This document shows positions 58,221-64,000 of a stretch of DNA of 64,000 bases, piece by piece. The notes beneath the pieces were generated by a model. That model was not told where the DNA came from and made no database searches. It saw only the letters and a list, made by a program, of their open reading frames with translations. Source of the stretch: Limnoperna fortunei (taxonomy: Eukaryota > Mollusca > Bivalvia > Mytilida > Modiolidae); the NCBI GenBank assembly GCA_944474755.1, contig OX104112.1, positions 93,757,756-93,821,755 on the forward strand, read 5' to 3'. Every line of letters begins with the position of its first letter. Position 1 is the first letter of the stretch. Made by a program: the position numbers and the translations under genes.

Positions 58221-59070
58221 TAAGTGATTGGCCCCTGTACCTTTATCAGTAATTGTTTCCGTCACTTAAGTGGCATGAGTTTGCAAAAGATAATATTCGA
58301 TTACAAAAATAGATCTGTCAGTTTATAAGTTTAAAAGATAAAGTCTATGTAAGAACTCTGTTTTCAACAGCCTATGATACCGAGCACTATTGTTACTAGT
58401 ATTGTATTTATACCTGATGATAGTCTTAATATTGACATTCATAACTACTTCCTGTCTGATTATTGCTGGTAAGAATAAAATCAAATCAAACGTGTGAATA
58501 ACAGCTTTCGTTAACCCTACCATATACAGTATTTCTATTGAACAAACAATAATAACAAAGGTATAGAGAATGTACAGACAGGAACGCAGCTAGACTAGCT
58601 ACTTTGTAGATTCACATGTTACATAGGTATCGGGGGCATGCCACACGGAACATTTTGAAAACAGTGGTCCAATTAGGTGCATTTTGGATGTGCTTTATTT
58701 TGTACTAAACATGGATAGATTATTAATTGCAGAGATAGATTGCAACGCGCCTGACATTAAAATGTGCATAGGTCGAAAGCTGATATAGCAAAAACCTTTT
58801 AATAAAAATAAAAAATTAACTGTAAGGACAAACTTTTTCCCCATCTAACAATTCACCCTTTTTAATAAATTGAGATCTTGCGAGCACGTTATCATTGGAT
58901 CCTCATAGTACTAAGATTTGTGATCTTCATGTGTTACATGTGTAAGAACTGTCCATGGCGCCGCAATATACAACCTCTCTGAGTAAAAATGGTCTTTTTA
59001 GCATGAGATGTTTCTCAATTTCCATGACAACATAGGAGATATAAAGTTTAATTGAATAAAAATTTAGAAT
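58221..59070. other. Intergenic, no gene recognised
   Basis: AT-rich; nothing noted on either strand. Confidence 0.45.
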
Positions 59071-59074
59071 TAAA

Positions 59075-59685
59075 GAGCCTTAGTGAGCACGCTCACATAC
59101 CCCACATAAAATATGTTTAACTAAACACCACGCTCCCACATACCTATCAATGTCTATACAATTGTGATCAGCAGTTTCTGAGTATAAGCGAAAACCAGTT
59201 GTTTTTACATATATTTTGAGAAATTTATAAGTTGAAAGAAGGAATAACTCCTACAAAAATATTAAATCATAATTTCCTGCCGATATGCACAACTAAATCT
59301 GATGTCCTTCATTCCTACTAAGTTTCATAAAATTCAGATTAGTAGTTACAGAGGAGTTGCGCTTACAAGAATCTTCTGAGAAATTCTAAGTTCAAATGGA
59401 GAATAACTTCTACAAAAATATCGTATTATAATTTCCTGTCGATATGCACAACTATATATGGTGTCCTTCATTCTTACCAAGTTGCATAAAATTCTGATCA
59501 GTTGTTACAGGGGGAGTTGCGCTTACAAGAATATTTTGAGCAATATCTAAGTTTAAAGTTCCTGTCGATATGCACAACTACATATGGTGTCATTCATTTC
59601 TATCAAGTTTCACAAAATTCTGATCAGTAGTTACAGATGATGTGCGCTTACAAGAATATTATTGACGGACGGACACGACTGACGT
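59075..59685. repeat. Dispersed repeat with three ~160-bp internal copies and (GGAC)n end
   Basis: Copies start at 59217, 59377 and 59537. Shared parts are GGAATAACTCCTACAAAAAT, TGCCGATATGCACAACTA, GTCCTTCATT, AAAATTC(A/T)GAT and GTTGCGCTTACAAGAAT. Copy 3 lacks ~35 bp near its start. The left flank TTAGTGAGCACGCTCACATA and right end TTGACGGACGGACAC look like parts of the same family, which I recall as common in bivalve DNA. Confidence 0.7.
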
Positions 59686-59689
59686 ACGG

Positions 59690-60850
59690 CGAATGATATA
59701 CCTTTATTTACATTTACAGTGAATTTGTTCTTCGAATTGTCAATGCAATTAAAATCCATATGTTAAGCTTATTAGTGGGATCGGTTATTTTAACTTATCT
59801 GTATTATATGGTTTATACTGAAGATTAGACAGATTAGGAATGTATTGTTACGTAAGTAACCTGTACAGGTGATTTTATTGGACAAAATACTCATTCATAA
59901 AAAAGATCTATATTTTATTCAAGAAAATTAGGTAAACCAATGGTGCACATATTTAACAGAATTAAATTCATTCAATGCTAGAAACAATATCGTAACTTAG
60001 ACATTTTTTATTTTATTTTGGAAGCTAGACTTGAGCAACCAGTGGCATAAGTACGCACGTTTTCGAAACGCTTCATGCAAACATAGTCAGAAGTTTAATT
60101 TTGAACAAAAATATCATTTCTATTAAAAGTGCTAGAGCCTAAAAGTAACACATATATATATAAATGTTAGATGCACAAGTATTTTCATGTTCATAAAACT
60201 AATTCTACGCATTAAATTAACTTGCTCCTCTATTGATAATAAAAGCCGGTTGTAGACGTTATCATAGATGTCTTACTATTTTAAAGATAATTTTCATATA
60301 ATAAATGTTAAATAAGAAGAAAAAGCAGAAACTAACTAAGATTTCAGAATGGTGCATCACACTTTGATGTTTGTTTATATTGCCAAGTAGAGCGTAATGT
60401 GCGATATATAACACAAACTACTTATGTAAAATTTATTATTTAGACATCTCACATTTACATTTGCTTTCAATGTATATACAAAGGTTTATTCTTAATAAGC
60501 TGAAAACATAATTGAAAATGTTATTTGGGTTTTTTTTTTCCTTTTGAGTATATGAACTGGTTCTCTTTCTATAGCTTTGATAAAATTTGAATACATTTAT
60601 TCAATTAATACATATTGGATTCAAGGAGTTTGAGTATCGCTAAGTCTATGCAAAATGGTCTTACATGTGTTGATTCATTACTTTCTGTTAATTGTGTGTG
60701 TTTGGGGAGAAGGGGGTAGCGGGGTCATGTCAATAGAACAAACGCAACACTAAATATAATTCTACTACTAGTACCTTTTATAATTAACATCAGCTTTAGT
60801 AATTTTATAAGTAAAATTTTCTTTTATACGTCATGTATTGACTCCAACCT
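59690..60850. other. Intergenic, no gene recognised
   Basis: AT-rich; nothing noted. Confidence 0.45.
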
Positions 60851-60855
60851 TAAAA

Positions 60856-61068
60856 GTCAAATGTCCTGCTGAAGGTCAAATGTCCTGCTGAAGGTCAAAT
60901 GTCCTGCTGAAGGTCGGAATGTCCTGCTGAAGGTTGGAATGTCCTGCTGAAGGTCGGAATGTCCTGCTGAAGGTCAAATGTCCTGCTGAAGGTCAAATGT
61001 CCTGCTGAAGGTCAAATGTCCTGCTGAAGGTCGGAATGTCCTGCTGAAGGTCAAATGTCCTGCTGAAG
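60856..61068. repeat. 19/20-bp minisatellite, 11 copies in two variants
   Basis: Variant A is GTCAAATGTCCTGCTGAAG (19 bp) and variant B GTCGGAATGTCCTGCTGAAG (20 bp). The order is A A A B B B A A A B A, with one B copy carrying GTTGG. The minus-strand frame through it (RPSAGHLTFSRTF repeats) is an artefact of the repeat. Confidence 0.95.
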
Positions 61069-61079
61069 GTCGGAAGTAT

Positions 61080-61745
61080 TTATTCCTTAATGCGGCTTCG
61101 TTCCTTACACAGCAATGAAGCTTAAAGCGACTATTGGAACTGATGGATTCAGTTTGACAAAGCACCAACAAAAACGACTGCGCATGCATGTTTTGGCTGA
61201 AATTGTGGTTTCAGAGGAGCATTAAATGTTAAAAAGAACGAAGTTACTACAAAGCCCAATAACAAATGTCAGTCAACAATACAAACTGGTCATTTTTCTG
61301 TACTCGATATGTCCATTTCATTATTAAATACAAAGTAATGAACAGTTCCGATACAGAACAAAGTTGCGGATAAATAAACTCTTCAAAGAATATTGGGCTT
61401 CTGAAGGGTACTCGAAATTTTGATATATCGATTGGCAAATACCAGATTTATTACAAGACCTAATCATTTTGAAGCTCAGCAGTTTGAAGAATACTTGATT
61501 CAGAACCAATAGCATCTTCAGTTTCCAATAAGAGGTATTATTGATACAACGTGAATTGAAAATAAAACTAATCATCGTCATTACGAGAAAAGAATTCTAT
61601 TGAGAATGTATTTGTCTAGTTCCAAATAAAATGATATGACTACATTTGCATTTAATAACTCATGTAACTATCAAATAACACGTGCCAAGTTACTTTGTCA
61701 TCCTATATACCTATTTGACGTGTACTATTTAACAAATAGTTCATT
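61080..61745. other. Intergenic, no gene recognised
   Basis: Two overlapping minus frames (61247-61438, 61324-61581) have no motif. Confidence 0.4.
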
Positions 61746-61756
61746 ACACTGAGGGT

Positions 61757-61860
61757 CATATGGCAGTATATAGACCGGTTGGTGGCACCAAAATATTTAA
61801 ATGGACCGAAGCGCAGCTGAGCTCATATACTCTCATACGGTCTATATACAATTATATGGA
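61757..61860. repeat. Short inverted-repeat element
   Basis: A perfect 12-bp pair GTATATAGACCG (61766-61777) and CGGTCTATATAC (61838-61849), extended outward with mismatches by CATATGG/ATATGG. The spacer contains GAAGCGCAGCTGAGCTC. Probably a small foldback MITE. Confidence 0.55.
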
Positions 61861-61864
61861 CAAT

Positions 61865-62305
61865 TTATGCTTACTAAGAAATCATGGAAAAATAAATTTT
61901 CAAAGTATAATATATTCAAATATATTTTAAAATTTTGATAAAGCGTGAAATATTAGGCCACAACCATACAAAATTTTGCCAGTGGATATATATTCCAACA
62001 TGTTGTAACTGTGCATTATATCTTTCTGAATAAAGCTTCAACAACAAGGTAAACCTAAGGTGGGACGATAGAAGAAGAGACAGAAATCTTTATGGCCACC
62101 ACCTTTCGTTTGCGGGACATACAAATTAGCTGTTTATTAAACGTAATGATCATCAACTGGCTCCATCTATAAAGAAATCAACGTACATAAAGAATTGGTA
62201 GCAACAGGGATTCAGAAAAATCTGTGCGATTGATTTGTAAATGGTGGGGTGACGTGACGTGTACCGTGGAGTGACAACGGGATTGATCTGTCTTACTGCG
62301 GGCAG
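61865..62305. other. Intergenic, no gene recognised
   Basis: AT-rich; nothing noted. Confidence 0.4.
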
Positions 62306-62310
62306 TACTA

Positions 62311-62410
62311 CAGTTTTTCCTGCCGAAAGTCGTAAGTTTTACCCCTCCTAATAAAAGGGGACGCCAAGATATAGCTGAAAAATTGCCGCAATTGGTACAA
62401 ACAAACAATC
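62311..62410 (+). repeat. SINE 3'-part fragment, plus orientation
   Basis: CAGTTTTTCCTGCCGAAAGT, GGGGACGCCAAGATATAGCT, GAAAAATTG and an ACAAACAAAC tail. The minus-strand 76-codon frame over it is repeat-derived. Confidence 0.65.
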
Positions 62411-62414
62411 AAGC

Positions 62415-63560
62415 GCACCGTTATTTGTTAAGTGCCAGCTTTCTCTCACCCAAACGTGACAACAATATCACAAATAACAAATTTACAAATTATGTTATTA
62501 CTTGGCATACAAAAGCTTGTGATTAAAAAAAAATCATGTTTACAGCTAATCGATATCAGTCTTATCTAAATGTTATAATAAATCCTTTCAAGATTAGAAT
62601 ACAGCATAAAATGTTTCTTGTCAGTAATTGTTGAAACTTGTTAAGAAATGTATAAATAGAAGTTGCAGATTTATAATGTGTATGTATATGCTTGAAGAAC
62701 AGATGGAACTTATGAGAACCAGAAGCATCCTTTTTTGTACTGGATTTATTATTACCTAATAAACATAGTTCAGTAAAAAATGAAAATATCATTACGAATA
62801 CTCAGTAAATAGCATCTCCTAACTTGTAAGTTTTTACATTGCTATGGTAACTTTCTTCTTGATATAAGTGGCCACAAAAAGCAAGTGATTGAAACTGTTC
62901 TTTTGAGAGTGAAGCGCAGCGCAACGAGCGAAGACATACAATTTATATCAAGTGTAGAAGATCATCCGGGCATTCCCCAAAACGCATAATGGTGCACATA
63001 ACTTTGAAAATCAACAACTGTTGCTCGCGACCTTCTACATTTTCCATTGCTAAATGTTTAATATGGAAATCGGTCATTAATATGTTTGTTTCCAAGTTGT
63101 GTACAATGTGGAATATGCTTTTTGTAGTCACTACAGTGCAAAACGATTTTCAAATTTCAATTTCACTTCAATTACAGCTATTTTCTCATGCATTCACATT
63201 CCATTATTCTCAACGTGTATTAGATTTATTTTACCTTATCTTACGAGGAAAGTCTCATTTATTTTTATAGATAAGAAATTCTATACTCCTTTCATTTGTT
63301 CTTTTGTAAGATGTAAAACAAATTGACTATATTTCTTTATGTATTTTAGAGTGAAAATTTAAAAGCACTGTATATAAAAGGGCTGGAACGTTCTCATTTG
63401 CGAGAGTGTTAGTAAAATCTGGCTTAAGAGTTGAAAACAAAAATCTAACAGTTGTTTAACAGTTAAAGTACTTCATTTCTTGTTATATATAGTAACAATG
63501 AATGTGTACCTTACTATTTGGTAATCTACAACATATATAAGAAGCTGCCAATTTTTAGAA
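62415..63560. other. Intergenic, no gene recognised
   Basis: A weak inverted pair CTTGATATAAG (62858-62868) / TTTATATCAAG (62942-62952) encloses GAAGCGCAGCGCAACGAGCG, possibly a degraded foldback. Frames at 62943-63326 on both strands overlap each other and lack motifs. Confidence 0.35.
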
Positions 63561-63562
63561 TG

Positions 63563-63684
<122 letters not shown>

Positions 63685-63850
63685 CTAACATGTTAATAAT
63701 TAAAATACTAATAATAAAATAAAAAAATAAATTTTAATAATAATAAATGTCTTTAAGCACATGCATCGGCAATCGAAATGTCTTATTACCAGCAACTGTG
63801 TTTACATATGTTTTACATACAAATGCAATTTTAGAAAATAGAAAAGAATA

Positions 63851-63980
63851 ATTATAATAAAAACATTTCTTATTTCTATGTGCAATCGTTTACCGTCAGG
63901 GATACGGGTAAACAAATTTCAATCCGTGATACCGGTAGACAGTAGAAAAAAAATAATAAAAACATTTGTTATTTCTATTT
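63851..63980. repeat. Short direct repeat near the right edge
   Basis: ATAATAAAAACATTTCTTAT (63854 on) recurs as ATAATAAAAACATTTGTTAT (63953 on). Between them AGGGATACGGGTAAACA and CGTGATACCGGTAGACA also resemble each other. Nature unknown. Confidence 0.45.
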
Positions 63981-64000
63981 GAACTCGTTTTCATTACGAG

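Noticed and set aside
60974..61189. 71-codon minus frame with RPSAGHLTFSRTF repeats
   Set aside because: Produced by the 19/20-bp minisatellite; unit lengths not divisible by three make it unstable as coding sequence.
62858..62952. Inverted pair around GAAGCGCAGCGCAACGAGCG
   Set aside because: Arms of only ~11 bp with a mismatch; too weak to call an element, though a degraded foldback is possible.

Overview
The window is animal nuclear DNA, most likely from a bivalve mollusc. Evidence for this: tRNA-derived SINEs whose body and tail (…GGCGTTAAACGCC + (TTTG)n) look like the family widespread in molluscs, relics of hammerhead-ribozyme repeats of the kind abundant in mussels, 5'-truncated non-LTR retrotransposons, many foldback/MITE-like elements, spliceosomal-type splice sites, and a strongly AT-rich, gene-poor background. 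No bacterial-style gene organisation is present.

Positions 1-20757 are one uninterrupted tandem array. A unit of about 702 bp is repeated 29 times, followed by a truncated 30th copy, and the array runs off the left edge of the window. Every full unit carries one 83-nt tRNA-Leu gene with anticodon UAA on the minus strand, with a complete class II cloverleaf, internal A and B boxes and a T5 Pol III terminator. The spacers are as homogeneous as the genes. A minority unit type of 697-698 bp with about seven linked differences recurs at units 1, 9, 14 and 24. At the last three it is followed by a unit sharing its own marker, a higher-order pattern left by multi-unit duplication. The array stops abruptly inside a spacer at 20757.

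From 20758 to 47500 the sequence is intergenic or transposon-derived. It holds a minus-strand retrotransposon 3' fragment bounded by a 6-bp target duplication (22419-22752), a full-length SINE (23465-23726), and a decayed RNase H-encoding retrotransposon end followed by eight regularly spaced hairpin motifs and an A-rich tail (25026-26710). Further on are a 252-bp tandem duplication next to a long inverted repeat (33551-34259), more SINE fragments, and a retrotransposon with an open 3' reading frame (45577-46850).

The only convincing host protein-coding region is 47671-48663 (+). It encodes an alpha-kinase-fold protein that keeps the zinc site and the ATP-site lysine but appears to have lost catalytic acidic residues (NLKGV for DLQGV, TVP for TDP), and it starts with an N-myristoylation-type MGQQVS. 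A strong 3' splice site lies just upstream of its ATG, and its stop codon is embedded in a GTAAGT donor-like site, so it may be one exon of a larger gene.

From 48664 to 64000 the sequence is again mainly repeats: SINE fragments, diverged direct repeats with CRE-like palindromes, tetranucleotide microsatellites, retrozyme-like hammerhead relics (54625-58220), a 422-bp hairpin-ended MITE with a 9-bp target duplication (56912-57333), a 160-bp repeat in three copies, and a 19/20-bp minisatellite (60856-61068). Most short open frames in the window look like chance or repeat-derived frames.
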